The notes beneath the pieces are model-generated. The model was not told the DNA's origin. It did no database searches and saw only the letters and a list, made by a program, of their open reading frames with translations. A DNA stretch of 64,000 nt, from contig NC_034011.1 in assembly GCF_000346465.2 (NCBI RefSeq), forward strand, positions 24,983,941-25,047,940, in the 5' to 3' direction. Position numbers and translations under genes: made by a program. Positions 22,566 to 35,094 of this stretch are shown here, in pieces. The stretch comes from Prunus persica (Eukaryota > Streptophyta > Magnoliopsida > Rosales > Rosaceae). The first letter of the stretch is position 1; each line of letters opens with the position of its first letter.

Positions 22566-23388
22566 TCATCCACATTGGTCTCAAAAAACTACTCCAAAGT
22601 TGTAGATTTCAGCGTTGAATCAACATTTGAAGTTATGTGTTTGTAATGTCTTAGCAAGTAATTTGTGTATGCGTGTGTATTATCTATGGATTGTATGTTT
22701 GACAACAATATATAATCATGGTTGTATTGTATAAACCCATATGCTTAAATTGTGTTCCCTTTGTATGTAAATCATGCAATGTATTTCTGAACTTTCTTTG
22801 TTATATATGAGTACATGAGCAAACATTGTGTGATATAGCAAATGTTAATGGGCATAGGCCTAAACATTTGTTTGGACTTTTGTTGAAACTAAAGTCCTTG
22901 GGCCTAAGAACAAAATAAGCCTTTGGGCATTGTGACCCATCTAAATTCCTCTCTCTCCATGTCAACTGGAAAAGTGGTAATGTGGCATTCACATGCCAAG
23001 GGGAAGTCTTTTCATGAAGGTGACTCCATGTTTGGACATGCACACTATCAATGATGAGCACAAGACAGAGGTCAATTCCATCCAATTCCTACATTGAATT
23101 CCAAGTTGTAAATGGGATCTGAGACCCATCAAATTAACAAAAGCAGTGCAAATTATAGAAATGACTCCATTTGTAAAACCAGAAATTGCATTGATGACAA
23201 TAGATTAGGAAATCTCAGTTGAAGCAAACTCTCTCAGAGACTGGATCACAGACAATTTTAAGTCCCTCTAACCCAACAAAACAAACCCAGTTCAAAGAGA
23301 ATTCATACATATACTTTATATATAGTTAGTACATATAGCTAGGATAATTAAGCTCAAAGTCGATAGTGGGTGGGCTGATCAATCAAAA
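22566..23388. other. Convergent spacer between the RING-CH and GASA genes
   Basis: Holds the 3' UTRs of both genes; AT-rich around 22620-22800. No further gene seen. Confidence 0.5.
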
Positions 23389-24217
23389 TCAAGGGCACTT
23401 GGGTCCTCCTTGCTGGGTCTTCCAGTTGTTGTAGCAAGGGCACACACCTTTGTTCCCATAATACCCTGGGGGCACACACAGACACTTTTTGCAGCATTTC
23501 TGACAGAAGAACATGCAGGGCTTGTGGTATTGGGTCTGGCCGCATCTCCTCGAGCATTGTGATGGGCATTCTGGTCATTTTAAGACAAACCAAAATTGTA
23601 TCAGTCACTCTGCTCTGCTCTATCAAAATAATATTCACAACGGTCAAAACGGTAAAGGTCCCCCCAACCCAGATACAATGGCAACGAAGACCATGGTCAA
23701 AGATTATTTGGACCCAAAACCACAATTTTAATCACAAAAATTAAAGCTTTTTCTTTTTGGGTTAAAAAAGCAGTAAGCTTTAACTTATAATAGTGAAGAT
23801 TAACTACTTACGGTAGCTCTTGAGGCTCCCAGGTCCATATGCATTCTGAAAATTGAACAAAATTTATGCAAAATGTAAGCATTCCAGTTCATAAACAAGG
23901 TAAAAATGCAAGCTTTATAGAAATATAACGACCCACATTATTTTCTATGTATGAAAAGTTGTCTATGAGAGAGAGAGAGAGGGCTTACATTGCCACCGTG
24001 ATGACCTCCATGTCCATTATTTGCCATAACCTGCAAAAATCAGTGAACAGAACATGTTATTTATGTGAATGCTGGTTTCTTTCTAATTCTCATTGCGAAA
24101 AATTCTGTTGCTTTTGTCTGTGTTGAGTTGAAGAGGGAAAGTTCATACCGTGGTTTGAAGCATGGAGATGGCAAGGAGTGCCAACATCAAGGCAGCAAAA
24201 AACTTAGCCATGGCCAT
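23389..24217 (-). CDS. GASA6: GASA/Snakin cysteine-rich secreted peptide, GASA6-like
   Basis: Four exons (minus strand): 24217-24149, 24030-23989, 23845-23812, 23570-23389; 108 aa. Residues 1-26 form a hydrophobic signal peptide. A Gly/His/Asn-rich linker (about 26-38, NNGHGGHHGG) follows, then the GASA domain. All twelve cysteines of the family are present in the standard spacing, and the end GGPKCP is typical. The stretch YGPGSLKSYQC and the block YHKPCMFFCQKCC match Arabidopsis GASA6 (recalled) better than the peamaclein-like Snakins. GASA peptides are apoplastic, gibberellin-responsive regulators of elongation, flowering and germination, and some are antimicrobial. A second in-frame ATG six bases downstream (24211) is an alternative start. 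A G-box lies about 230 bp upstream. Confidence 0.92.
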
Positions 24218-24328
24218 TGCTACAGAGACAGGCCTCTCCTAAAATGGCAAAGACTCAAAACCAAGAGAATGAGAAGAAGAAGAGGGGAGATCAGATTCAA
24301 GTGTGGTGGGTACTTGCTAGTGTGGGGG

Positions 24329-24448
24329 TATAAATAGTAGAAAATCAATGGTAGGGTGGGCAGTTGCCAGTGTGAGGCATGATATGGTTGGGTACATCCC
24401 ACTCACACAGACTACTAGTTGTGCGAGCTCAGTATGAGATGACACGTG
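24329..24448 (-). promoter_or_regulatory. Putative GASA promoter: TATA-like motif and a G-box/ABRE
   Basis: CTATTTATAC on the minus strand (24329-24338) is a TATA-like box about 115 bp before the start codon. CACGTG at 24443-24448, read as ACACGTGTC, is a G-box/ABRE-like element about 230 bp upstream. Confidence 0.4.
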
Positions 24449-24460
24449 TTAGGCACATTG

Positions 24461-24520
24461 ATCAAGCGGCTAGGATTCTTTTTTCTTTTTTTTTTGGGAC
24501 GAAATCAAGCGGGCTAGGAT
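24461..24520 (-). mobile_element. Tail-only retro-insertion with a 16-17 bp direct repeat
   Basis: ATCAAGCGGCTAGGAT (24461-24476) recurs as ATCAAGCGGGCTAGGAT (24504-24520). The insert at 24477-24503 is T-rich and ends GGGACGAA, so on the minus strand it reads TTCGTCCC followed by an A-rich tail. Confidence 0.55.
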
Positions 24521-24562
24521 AAGTGTGAATGCAAGTACGGACGTTGCTGAACTTTCATGTAT

Positions 24563-24611
24563 AAACTATACCCCAACTTTCGACCAAAAAAAAAAAACTA
24601 AACCCCAACTT
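24563..24611 (+). mobile_element. Tail-only retro-insertion with a 17-bp direct repeat
   Basis: AAACTATACCCCAACTT (24563-24579) and AAACTAAACCCCAACTT (24595-24611) differ at one base. The 15-bp insert reads TCGACC followed by poly(A). It lies 43 bp from the previous insertion and in the opposite orientation. Confidence 0.55.
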
Positions 24612-26630
24612 AGAAAGAGAAAGAGGTTCAACATTATCCAACCTTTTTTGCCCTTTAGTCTCTTTAGTCATCATTACTTCCAAAATATCCTTCCGATCTG
24701 AGTCTACTGTTGGATATAAAATATCAAATTTCAGGGCTTATTTTGGTTCGCGAAGCCTTTATAAAATTGAGGAATTATTTGGTTCGCGAAATCAACTTTT
24801 TGGGAATCAACTAGCAATATACTTCTTCATTATGTGCTAAACATAAAAAATGAGAACTGCATAGGCCTATTCTTGCAGCATTGTTATTTATTAGATTTGG
24901 TAGAAAATGGTGAGCCATAATGGAAAGAAACACAAGTAAATACATTGTAGGTGAACTAGGAACTAGCTAGTTGGGTTGGGTTGAAAGTTGAAACAATGCA
25001 GAACATTTGGATTCAAAGGATAGCTCATGTTGGTGTCACGCGTAAACCCTTCAGATTCAAAATTATGAATCTGACCTAACGCTGATAGTGAAAGTAGTCG
25101 ATCTTCACTTAAATTTTCTTCATAAAATAAAAAGGTAGCTCATGCTACAGCCTTAAAAAAAGAAGGCAACAGAAGAAAGTAGCCCTATCCCGGATTTGAA
25201 CTTTATTTTTTATCTTGAATAATTTAATAGGGCAGACGGTGCATTGAAGGAGGTTGTTAGCGATTTGAGAGTAAGGGTCCCGCAAGGTCACAGTGGACAG
25301 AGATTCCAAGAAAACGGAAAATTTTGTTTATTTTGAGGACGATAAATAATAATGTTTGTTTAATTCTCTGTACTGAAAAAGGCAACAATAAAATTTAATA
25401 AAAGGGCAGGGTTTTCCCTTTAAAAAGTGTGAGGCTTTTGTCCCTCTGCATGTGCTTCGACTGAGCACAGCACATGACCCAAAGCTGATGACCTGCGGGT
25501 GGGTGTGGTTTGACAAAAGTGCGTATGCTGCGCCTTCCCATCCCATGCCTTTCGTTTTCTGGTCCAAATCTCATCTCAGTGCCAGTGAAATTGGGTAAAC
25601 TGTGAATGGTTTTTGGACTGCTCTGCTCTAAATTCACCGACATATCTACTTCTGTTTGTTCCTATATGCAACTCCAATTTCTAGTTTAGATTCACAGTCC
25701 ACACCCTTCAATCCTTTTTGAAACAATCTTTTAATCCAACAAGCCATTAAGCAATCAACCAATAATATGCTAACATCAACCGTTTACGTTTATGTTAATG
25801 ACTGTGAAATGTCGATGCATTGCGAATTCATCCGTTCATCAGCAATATATGTTAGCACTTCTTAACATATTCAATTGGTACTTATTCTTCACTAATCATT
25901 ATATCAGACAACTATTGAAATTTCAACTTTGCTACTAAAGATCAATTTAACAAAACTAACAAAGAAAATGAGAAGACCTCGTGTTACATTCGATCTAACT
26001 TTATCTATAAAATAATGCAAATCATGTACTACTCTAGAAGTACATAGGTTTAAAAAACTGATAAAATACAAATCATGCTTCTAGTGTATGGAAATATTTA
26101 TAGTAAGCATGTGTTGGACTTAGAGGTAATAAAATGGGGCATATGTTTTCATAATCTTGATTTCCATCCTCTCTCAAATAGTGAGTGCTTTCTCAAATCA
26201 ACAAAATTGCATATGAAATGGATGTTGCTTTTATGCAAACTGCAATTGGAATATAAAAATGAGTCAAATTGAAGACCCTCCAACAAAGGGTCGTGTATTG
26301 CACGGTACATCACGGAAAGGAGGACAACAGGTATTAGCTTATTCCCAGTACTCATGTTGTTTCATGTGAGTATGATCCAACTTCCACATGGGAGGGGCCT
26401 AAATTTAGTTTAAACCCACATGACTAACTCTTATTCCAAATTCTATCTTTTTCCAACTAGGGGGAAGGTTTAATAAACCCTTGTCTTACTTATTAATGTC
26501 ACAAATATCTACACGTGGTGTTCGATCAATGAGGGGTTCTTAATAGTCGTCACCTGATCAATAAACTCCTTAATATTGGACGGTTGAATTGAACCCCTTA
26601 AAACACTCTCTCAACCTAGCACACTCCTTA
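24612..26630. other. Spacer, no gene seen
   Basis: AT-rich sequence with short open frames but no recognisable protein, RNA gene or well-defined element. Confidence 0.4.
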
Positions 26631-26893
26631 GAGCACTTCCACTCCAATGGGCAAGGGCAAGGGCAAAGGAATGGCTATCACTATTCATGTGAATAGTGGT
26701 GCCCTTGCAATTTTGTTTTCACCCCTACATGCAAGGGCAATTACTATTCACTTTAATTTAATTTATATTTTTAATACTTAAACTTTAAAAATTAATTTTA
26801 TTATTTAAACTTTATTAAAAAAATAATTTTTTTATTTTTTCAATTTTTATTACATAAAAAATGGCAATCGTAGGATTGCAGTGGAAATTTTGA
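26631..26893. mobile_element. Degraded PIF/Harbinger-like MITE
   Basis: The left end is TTA|GAGCACTTCCACTCCAATGG. The interior has ACTATTCA words and runs of A and T, and near the right end the inverted match GGATTGCAGTGGAAA appears, but the last bases and the second TTA are lost. The GAGCAyTTCC-type end after a TTA is typical of Tourist-like elements. Confidence 0.45.
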
Positions 26894-27951
26894 TCGGACG
26901 CCCCAGGTGCTGCCACGTGTCTTGTAGCAGTGGAAAATAAATTTGACAAGCGTGATGACACCAGCCTGGCATCAGCACGACTTTAGCAAGCCCAGACAAC
27001 AGCAACGATTAGATCTGCCTTTGAGCATGCCCGAGTTAATGGCCCCCACGTCTTGCCTGGGCTGCTTTGTGAGCTTTGGAGTCGTCTCACTTGCCTAGGG
27101 CCCCTCCCTGCCCGGGGCAAACTGCTACGGTGGACTTGCTCTTATGGAAACTCCTTTGTTTGAGAGGCCCCCATTCTTTGGGTCTGCTTGATCCGGCCCA
27201 TTGGAAATATAATAACTTACATTTTGACCCAAATGTAAACTTGGGTCTAACTATTACGGGCATGTGCACCCTTTGACTGGGTTTCTTACTTCTGGGCCCC
27301 GAAACGTTAAACTGTCACATTATAAGCCATTATTATATTGGGATGGGACCAAACTTTCATTGGGCCTCTTTGTACCTAATTGTTTCTGCCCTAGGTTGAA
27401 GATTGGGTCTTGTTTGGATGCAGGACTAGATTGGTCACTGGACTATAACAACTAGAAACATGCATCCCAGCCCAGTGGTTGGTTGTATTAAGTGGACCAA
27501 TAATAGTATTCACATTTAATTCAGTCGCATTAGGATCAAAGATGAACCATTATTATTACTAGTCCAACAATAATACAATCCGGGCCAACGTTTCAAACGG
27601 CCGACCGGGACTGAACTTGAAGACGACGGTACAATACTCTCTTCCGGGGCCGACAGAATGCAGGACCAGTAGCATCTGGTTGAACCTCATATGAGTTTGA
27701 TTCAGGTCCAGAGAAATTACAGTCTGTACCAACATGAAAGGACTATATTAGGTGGACTTGTCAGACGCCATTAATGGGATAAGCTCTGATGTTTCATGAG
27801 CCCAGGCGATGATGATGCCCTTCTCAGCCTGCCTTCCTTATGTGGTCTTCCAGGGTCCATGTTTTTACTTGCGTAATTAGGCAATTAATTGGAATATTTA
27901 TGTTAATTTAAGCGATAGTTTAAACTACAAAGGAGAGAGGGGTTTTTCACA
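26894..27951. other. Spacer, comparatively GC-rich, no gene seen
   Basis: Higher GC than its surroundings around 26890-27300, with short open frames on both strands. None resembles a known protein. Confidence 0.35.
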
Positions 27952-28399
27952 CACACACTCATTGGCAGAGCCAATCAAGGCAAGGGTCACTTGACCCTTC
28001 TCAACATTTTGAAAACCTTATATTTATCTATGTTATTCAAGTTGTTTTATAGCTATATTTACTGTTGACCCTTCTCACAAATGTACATTGTCTACAATAA
28101 ACATGAATATGACCTATATTTGTTTGCATGTCTTCATATGTCATTTATATGCGTGTGCCATGGATTTTATTTGATTTCTCATTCTATCTAAAATCAACTT
28201 TTGATACCCTTTCATTATTTTTAGGTTGCTAGAATTTGGATTATACTTACTAAGATATTAAATTTGTGATATAGAAATTTAATCATTATAATGAATTCTT
28301 ATATATATTTTCTTATAAAAATTAAGTTTAATGTAATTATAAACCTATTTAAAGTTGACCCTCCTTGACAGAATTTCTGGCTCCGTCATTGCACACACT
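27952..28399. mobile_element. hAT-type MITE with a perfect 8-bp target-site duplication
   Basis: CACACACT flanks both sides (27952-27959 and 28392-28399). The 432-bp element between them starts CATTGGCAGAGCC and ends GGCTCCGTCATTG, an imperfect 13-bp terminal inverted repeat, with further inverted similarity just inside (AAGGGTCA and TGACCCTCCTT). The interior is AT-rich and non-coding. An 8-bp duplication is diagnostic of hAT transposons. The duplicated word is low complexity, which slightly weakens the case. Confidence 0.75.
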
Positions 28400-31300
28400 A
28401 CTATGGTATCATCGAGTTTAAACATGAGAGGAGACTACTACTACAAGTCAAGACCTTTTTCGTTTTTGGGTTCAATTATACGTGTGAAACTTGGTAGGAG
28501 AACTGGCATCATAACAATTATTGCCTTGTGTAAGAAACCACAATCTGTCAATCAAGTTTGTTTCTTTCATAATTTGCCTAACCTCATCCTCCTTGTGGGT
28601 AGTAGCTCAATCAACATTGTGTCTCTGGAAACATAGGTCATGATTTTGACTCTTGCACACTCATCTTTGGGGCTAAGCTCTCTGCAATAATTTTAGCTGC
28701 CGTGCCCATTGGAGTTGTACTCACTTTATGCCCAGAGTCTCAACTCAACCCTTCCGTTTTTCATGTGTTAATAAAAACAAAATAGACATTAATAACTTAA
28801 TGAGAAATTACCGATGTATCCTCCATGTAGATCATAGACCACATATATGGGAAAACAAACAAAAGTGCAAAATGTCCCATCTCCACATATTAACTACTCG
28901 ATCCTACTGACGATAGAGTTAAGCCCAGTAAAAAAGAGCTTTGATTTGCAGACAAGAAGTTACATGTTCGAACTTCTATGTCATCATAGTTGTGTGTGTG
29001 AGAGAAATTCTCCTCTCTATAATTTAGACACTATCGCTTGTGCTAAAAAAACAAAAACAAACTACTCAATCCTACTGTTTACAATATTTTCTGATATGCA
29101 GTCACAATATATGACCAAGGTGAATATATCTCATTTATTGCCTACCCAAAAAAGGGAACACTGTTAGAAAAGCAATATGAGCTCATGCAGGCAGCTTTTT
29201 TACCACGTACGAGTCACGACCCTATTAGTTTGAAATTTCCCACCCCCGCAAAATGTATGATATCTCGTTTGTTTTGAATCCGAGGTTTGGCAAAAGGACA
29301 ACAAGTAGAGCTACCGTCCTAAAGAAACCAACCAGTGATGGCCTAGCTCTAGTCTTGGACATATAGATGTAAGAAATTATTTCTTGAAGAATCTATGATT
29401 AGGACTTACTAGTTAGTTAAGTCTATATGTACCAACTACATCTAGAAAAATCCTACTTAATTAAGTACTAGGAATTGGAACCCAAATACCTGATTCTTTA
29501 AATCTTTTTGACTTTTTCAGCACAAGAGAGAATGGTCAGGTTTTGAATAGTTTGGCAAGTAGTTGCTGGGTTGGGTAGGTAATTGAGCAAATTGGTGATT
29601 CTCAAAATCCTACTAGTAAGTTGCATATAACTGCTTAGTTAAATTGGTTCGAGAGCGAATCTGCACCAGAATTCGAATATTCATATATCTTGTTTAGATT
29701 AAATTAAAGTATAATATCACTTGAGTAAAAAATAAATAAATATTTGCCTACGAAGCTACTCAAATCATTATAAAATTAGTGGAAAAAAGAAAAGAGAAGG
29801 GGCAATATTGTTGTCCTTTGTGGGTCAAATTTCATGTAAAAGTAGCATTAAACAAATATGAAGAGACACAACAATACTCCTTGATTCCTAGACTCCTAGA
29901 CTTCTAACTAGCTCCTTGTGAATCTATCTAGTCAAAGCGTGAAATAACTTTTCCTTTACTTTGACCAAAATAATTATAAGAGTAATTAGTGTGGTGTACT
30001 CCTCTCTTTGGTTTGAGATGACAGTGCCTTTCACTTACAAACCAACCCTAACCCATTTTAATCTATCCCAAGGTAATAACCAGAGCTTAAAAGTTGAAAA
30101 CTTTAGAAGAAACTAAATAATGTGGAAATGGGCATCAATATCGCATTTATATTTCAATGATTGTGTACCACTGGGGAGGTAGTATTTATGTAAACCACCA
30201 TTATTACTTGGGATGGTAGGGAAATTGGTCTCATGGTCCAAATGCATCTCTGGCTTTTGTTAAATGATTGAGGGTTTTGCAATTGATTTAATTGGGTAGC
30301 TGAGCTTTCACACTTTGACACAGTCACTCACGTTGCATTCCGTAGATTGAAGACGACACACACTGGATAAAAAACATATTGTTTGTACCTGGGACTTCTC
30401 TGCTAGTTTGATAATCGTACGTTAATTCAAAGGCAGGCAAGATTAGAGTTGCTGTTTTTGCTACGTGCCAAATCTGAGGTTACTTTGCACTACATATGGA
30501 TTAAGTTAATTGTAGTGTCTCTTTCGTTGCACTGCTCAACAAGTCTTCGTTTAGAACTTGAGTTGAGGATTCAATCAATACCAGTACTTTTGGGTTGGAC
30601 CATAACCCATTGCTAAATTGGATTTGTGCATGCACTTGGTTACTTATTGATCTAAATTAGGCCCACCTAACAAGATTGCCTAAATCTACATATACTTTTG
30701 ATTTTCAAAATTCTTTATCGAGTCTTAATCATGTTTCATAGCATCGTACATTTAGTACATAGAAGAGCAGAGTCATTTCCAAGCCTGGATTGTCTTTGTT
30801 CCGCTCTCCTTATGCTCCTCTAAATATGAATTCAATTCTATCATTTATTAAAAACGCCGAATGTGTGAAACTTGAACTACTAATTCATTTTAATTAAAAT
30901 AATCTTGTTAAGTCCGGCCTCGCTGTCGAACATAGGCCACCGCCAAATTATCCCTTCAATTAACATAGACATTGAAAGGTTAAAAATCAAAGAGGAAAGG
31001 GGAGGACAGTGGAAGTAGAAGTCATAGCAAAATTTGACGGTGTCCCTAAGGATGGGAAGTTTGTAGGTATGAGCTAGGTGGAGCGTCCCTATACCAGCCG
31101 CTGGTCATGGTCATGGTCAGGACTGATAAGGAGCTTTGGCTGGCTAGCAAGCTCAGAAGTTGTAATTTGGGTCCCATTTGAAGATCATGGGCTCCACCAG
31201 TGAATCCGGGAGCAAAGTCAGTAGATTTAGGCGTGCACAACTTGGAACTTGGGACAAAGTCATACCACAAACACAGCTCTGTTTTCCATTAGCAATTTAA

Positions 31301-32080
31301 AAGTGGTGGAGGGCCTAAGAAAAATGAGTCTAAACCTATAATTAAGGCATGTATCCTGATACAGGCGAGCCCCATGTGCCTTATGGCCCCAACCCAATAG
31401 TCCCTTACCCTATTTGGAATGAATGGGTTCACCCATCCTCACAAACTAAAGATATGGAGAGTTTACGTGTGCAAGTAAATATTTTTAACTAGAATTATCC
31501 GTCTTGAGGATGTGCAAATGATGCCATCGCACAACTCCCGATTTTTAGGGCTCCAGCCTCCCGATTGTGTGGCTAACAGAATTCTTTTTCAGAGTTTTAT
31601 AATTTTATTCATCACAAAACGTTTGAGTTTTACCCATCGAATTTGTTTAAAAAGGGTTGAACTTTAGTGACCTCTTGTTGACCCTCAAAATAACAATATC
31701 CGTTTTCTTAATTTTGTAGCCGCATGGAAAAACAAGGTTGCGTACTAACGGGTTGCGAGTTTCGATGCAAAATGGACGCAACGGCTGTGGATTAACACGC
31801 CGTTCGATGGATTAAACCTTAGCTCCTCCATGATTGGCCTGCTCACGTCATCCCCGACCTCTTCACCATTCCCACCGCTAATCCTAAATTTAATTACTGC
31901 GTCAAATAATCCCATGATTTATAAACTACACCAAAGTCAGTGCACCCAAACGGTTTTCAGGAAAAAGTTACGCACCGCACCACACGCTACGACAGTCCTG
32001 CAAGCACACCGGATCACTCCCCTCACCTTATCTCAATTCATTATTAACGCTGACCAATATTTACTAAAGGTTTACGGTGC
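28400..32080. other. Spacer with a SINE-like fragment, no gene seen
   Basis: Apart from the tRNA-derived fragment at 28930-29048 I see no coding, RNA or repeat structure. Short frames near 31046-31270 and 31830-32141 lack any recognisable domain or splice continuation. Confidence 0.4.
28930..29048 (+). mobile_element. SINE-like (tRNA-derived) fragment
   Basis: Contains a degenerate B box (TGTTCGAACTTC). It is followed by the body ATAGTTGTGTGTGTGAGAGA, then TTTAGACACTATCGCTTGTG and an A-rich tail. The same body and tail occur at 54940-55068. Confidence 0.5.
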
Positions 32081-32148
32081 CACGTGGCTCACACAAGGGA
32101 CCAAGGGTAGCACACACGTGTCGCCACATACTTATCCGTAAACACGTG
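32081..32148. promoter_or_regulatory. Cluster of three G-box/ABRE motifs
   Basis: CACGTG cores at 32081-32086 (GCCACGTGGC), 32115-32120 (ACACGTGTC) and 32143-32148 (ACACGTGTC). All three also match the ABRE core ACGTG(G/T)C. The cluster is about 1.45 kb upstream of the ZF-HD start codon with no gene between, so it may be a distal ABA/stress-response element for it. Confidence 0.5.
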
Positions 32149-33564
32149 TCGTTGTTTAAAGGTGGTTTATTACGTATTAAGTATGATTAAGCTCATGCAC
32201 TAAGCTCCAAATTCGAGTGTCTCAGAATTCTGCGCTGCCGACCCAGTTTTACGTAAGGCGGGGCCAATGAAGGCAGCAGGGAAACGATGTCGTTTAGGCT
32301 TGAGAAGACCAAAATGTTCTTTGGACAAACTCCCGTTCAGCGTCCGAAAATTCTCTCAAACCGACAAAGATACCTTTGATTTATAGGGACGTGGTGCCCT
32401 AAACACCCTGGATTTTTTTATGGATTCGCTCCCCTAACGTTCTAAAAAGCCAACATTGCCAAAAGGCCCCGTTGGATATAAATTACAATCATGTACCATC
32501 GTGGTTTGTGAATTAGGGTAAAATGGTCTTTGTGTATGCTCATGCCATGGTATGTCAAAAAGTGTAAAGGGGGGTGGCAAAAACAAATTTGAAAAGGTTA
32601 GTCATTGTGAAAGCGGTCCAGGGGCTCACTGTGCAACTTGACCAAATTAAAGATGGGTTACAGTCAATGTCTGAGATTTGCAGGGTCTCATCACCTTAGG
32701 TTTTTATTAATTCATTAACATTATGAACAACTACCCGGCTCAACTCGGCCTGGTCTACAACCGAGTCATAATAATTATTGCTAAAAAATGCTTCCTTAAT
32801 TCCGAGGGGTAGTATCCCAAGAACAAAAGGGTTTATGAGAGATAATAACTTGCATGTCATGGAAATAATATTATTTTATTATTTTTATTCATTAAAGATG
32901 ATTATGTGAAATTCTTATTATACATGACGGATTGTAATAAATTGGAAATATCAAAATAATGTTACTCTTACAGTATACGAGTTTTTTTGTTTATGAAAAA
33001 AAAAATTACATATCAAGAGAATAACATTATTTTGACTATCCCATGTCACGGACAAGACCCATGATTAGGACTTGAAATATAAGCCTCTCCTAAGTCCATG
33101 ATTTGATTAAAATCATAATGGGAAATTTTGAGGGTCAATTTCAATGGAGCTAAAGCCGCTAAGGTATATTTATTACACACAACATCGATCTAACCCCAAG
33201 GTGGGGTCAGCAACTTAACCATGGATTAGAACCAGGGTTAAAAAAACAAGTGGTTAAGAAGGACAACCACAAAACCCAGATTTTTATTATCGACAGTCAT
33301 CACTGCTCATCATCATCATCATCCTCTCAGCTAAGCTCCTTCTCCCTTCTCCTTCTCCTTCTCCCCAAAAAGCTACCATCTTTCTCACTCATCCTTATTT
33401 TTTTCTTCTCTTTCTTCACACCCTCTGAGCTCCCATGGCTGCTCAAAGCAATAATCTGTATAAAAATCTAACCCTAACCCCTTAAAGCAGCTGCCTTTTT
33501 AGCTTTCTCTGTTTCATTTTTTGACTTTGTGCTCTATTTTTTGGACACCTTAGATGTTCGAGCG
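32149..33564 (+). other. Upstream region of the ZF-HD gene
   Basis: AT-rich, non-coding. CT-rich leader-like sequence (CATCATCATC and TCTCCTTCTCC words) lies at 33308-33420 and a further pyrimidine-rich stretch at 33500-33540; this probably belongs to the promoter and 5' UTR. Confidence 0.4.
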
Positions 33565-34457
33565 ATGGATATAACCCCTTCCATCACCACCACCACCAAC
33601 AACACCACCAGCACAAAATCCCCGGAAGCAGACAGCGAAACCCCGACCCGGATCCAACCCGCCAAGCCTTTGTCCTTCAGCAACGGCGTCCTCAAACGCC
33701 ACAACCCCCACCCCCACCACCACCACCTTCACCACCACAACATCCCCATCACGCCGGTCATCGTCACCTACAAAGAATGCCTAAAGAACCACGCAGCCAC
33801 CTTGGGTGGTCACGCTCTCGACGGCTGCGGCGAGTTCATGCCCTCTCCAACGGCCATACCCACCGACCCCACCTCTCTAAAATGTGCTGCATGCGGCTGC
33901 CACCGCAATTTCCACCGCCGTGACCCCGAAGACCCCATGCCGCCATCCTCCGCCGCCGCCACGACTCACGTCATCGAGTACCAACCCCACCATCGCCACC
34001 ATCCTCCGCCGCCGACTCACGGAGGCAACCGAAGCCCCAATTCGGCTTCCCCGCCGCCGATCTCGTCCTCTTACTACCCTTCTGCCCCCCACATGCTCTT
34101 GGCTCTTTCGACGGCTCATGAAAACGCTTTGGGCGGTCCTAATAACAATCATAGTCCTCAACCCCCAATTGTTTCGCCGAGCCCGAACGCGAGGAAGCGG
34201 TTCAGGACCAAGTTCAGCCAGGAGCAGAAGGACAAGATGTACCAATTTGCAGAGAGGGTTGGGTGGAAGATGCAGAAGCGGGACGAGGAGATTGTGCAGG
34301 AGTTTTGCAATGAGATTAATGTGGACAAAGGGGTTCTCAAGGTTTGGATGCACAACAATAAGAACACATTTGCCAAAAGAGACGTCACCAATGGCAGTGG
34401 CGGTGGTCTTAGCGGTGGGGTTAGCAGACCCAACATTCTGCTTGAGGAAGCTCACAA

Positions 34458-34491
<34 letters not shown>

Positions 34492-34629
34492 AACAACGTC
34501 GACGATGAAAATGATGAACACAACGACGACAACAACAACAGCGATATGCAGAACCTAAATCACTACCAGGGTACTGATGGTGGTGCGGCGGGACATGTTG
34601 GCACCAATGGGTCGTCGTCTTCTTCTTGA
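33565..34629 (+). CDS. Zinc-finger homeodomain (ZF-HD) transcription factor
   Basis: A single-exon gene of 354 aa. I chose the ATG at 33565 (MDITPS...) over the in-frame one 12 codons upstream because MDI-type starts are usual in this family. The ZF-HD dimerisation finger spans residues 67-120 (VTYKECLKNHAA...GGHALDGCGEFMPS...[13 protein letters not shown]), with all Cys/His ligands. The homeodomain is at about 209-272 (RKRFRTKFSQEQK...WMHNNKNTFAKR) and carries the ZF-HD recognition helix. Low-complexity parts are a His run (51-58), a Pro/His linker and an (NG)n/Asn-Asp-rich tail. ZF-HD proteins bind ATTA-containing sites as dimers and act in floral, leaf and ABA/drought responses; the absence of introns is usual. 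The subtype (ZHD1-5 group) is not resolved. Confidence 0.93.
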
Positions 34630-35091
34630 TCCTTTTGATGAATAATAAGGAGTTTAGCAGTAGAGTAAGACCAGTACTATTACTTAATTACTTAATTAGT
34701 TGCTCTCTCTCTTAATTTTCTTTTTTTTTTCTTTCTTTCTCATTGTGTTTAGTTTAAGTAATGAGACGATCATCACTTCACTTTGTGAGGATAACCTGGG
34801 ATGGGAGAGATTGATTGATCCAAAAAAAGGGAATTAATTTGCATATCTTCTGTTAGTTTTTCCATAGCTTCATTACTTTTCTTGTTCTTCATCCCATCTC
34901 TATCTGTTTTGATATTAGCAATTTCATCCCCTGATATCATTTATTTCTTCTTTGTGTATTAATTTAATCATGTGAAGCTAAGTTTATTTGTGGAAACCCA
35001 AAAACAAAAAAGTAATGAATTTTTTCAATGTTCATGTTCTCTGAGAATAAGCTGCAGTGGAATTGCAGGGTGCTCTTTTTCTTTTTCAGAA

Positions 35092-35094
<3 letters not shown>

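Noticed and set aside
33877..34558. Long open frames opposite to and out of frame with the ZF-HD gene (up to 224 codons)
   Set aside because: They follow from the GC-rich, repetitive codons of the ZF-HD gene (His, Pro, Asn-Gly runs) and encode low-complexity sequence; the sense frame has complete zinc finger and homeodomain.
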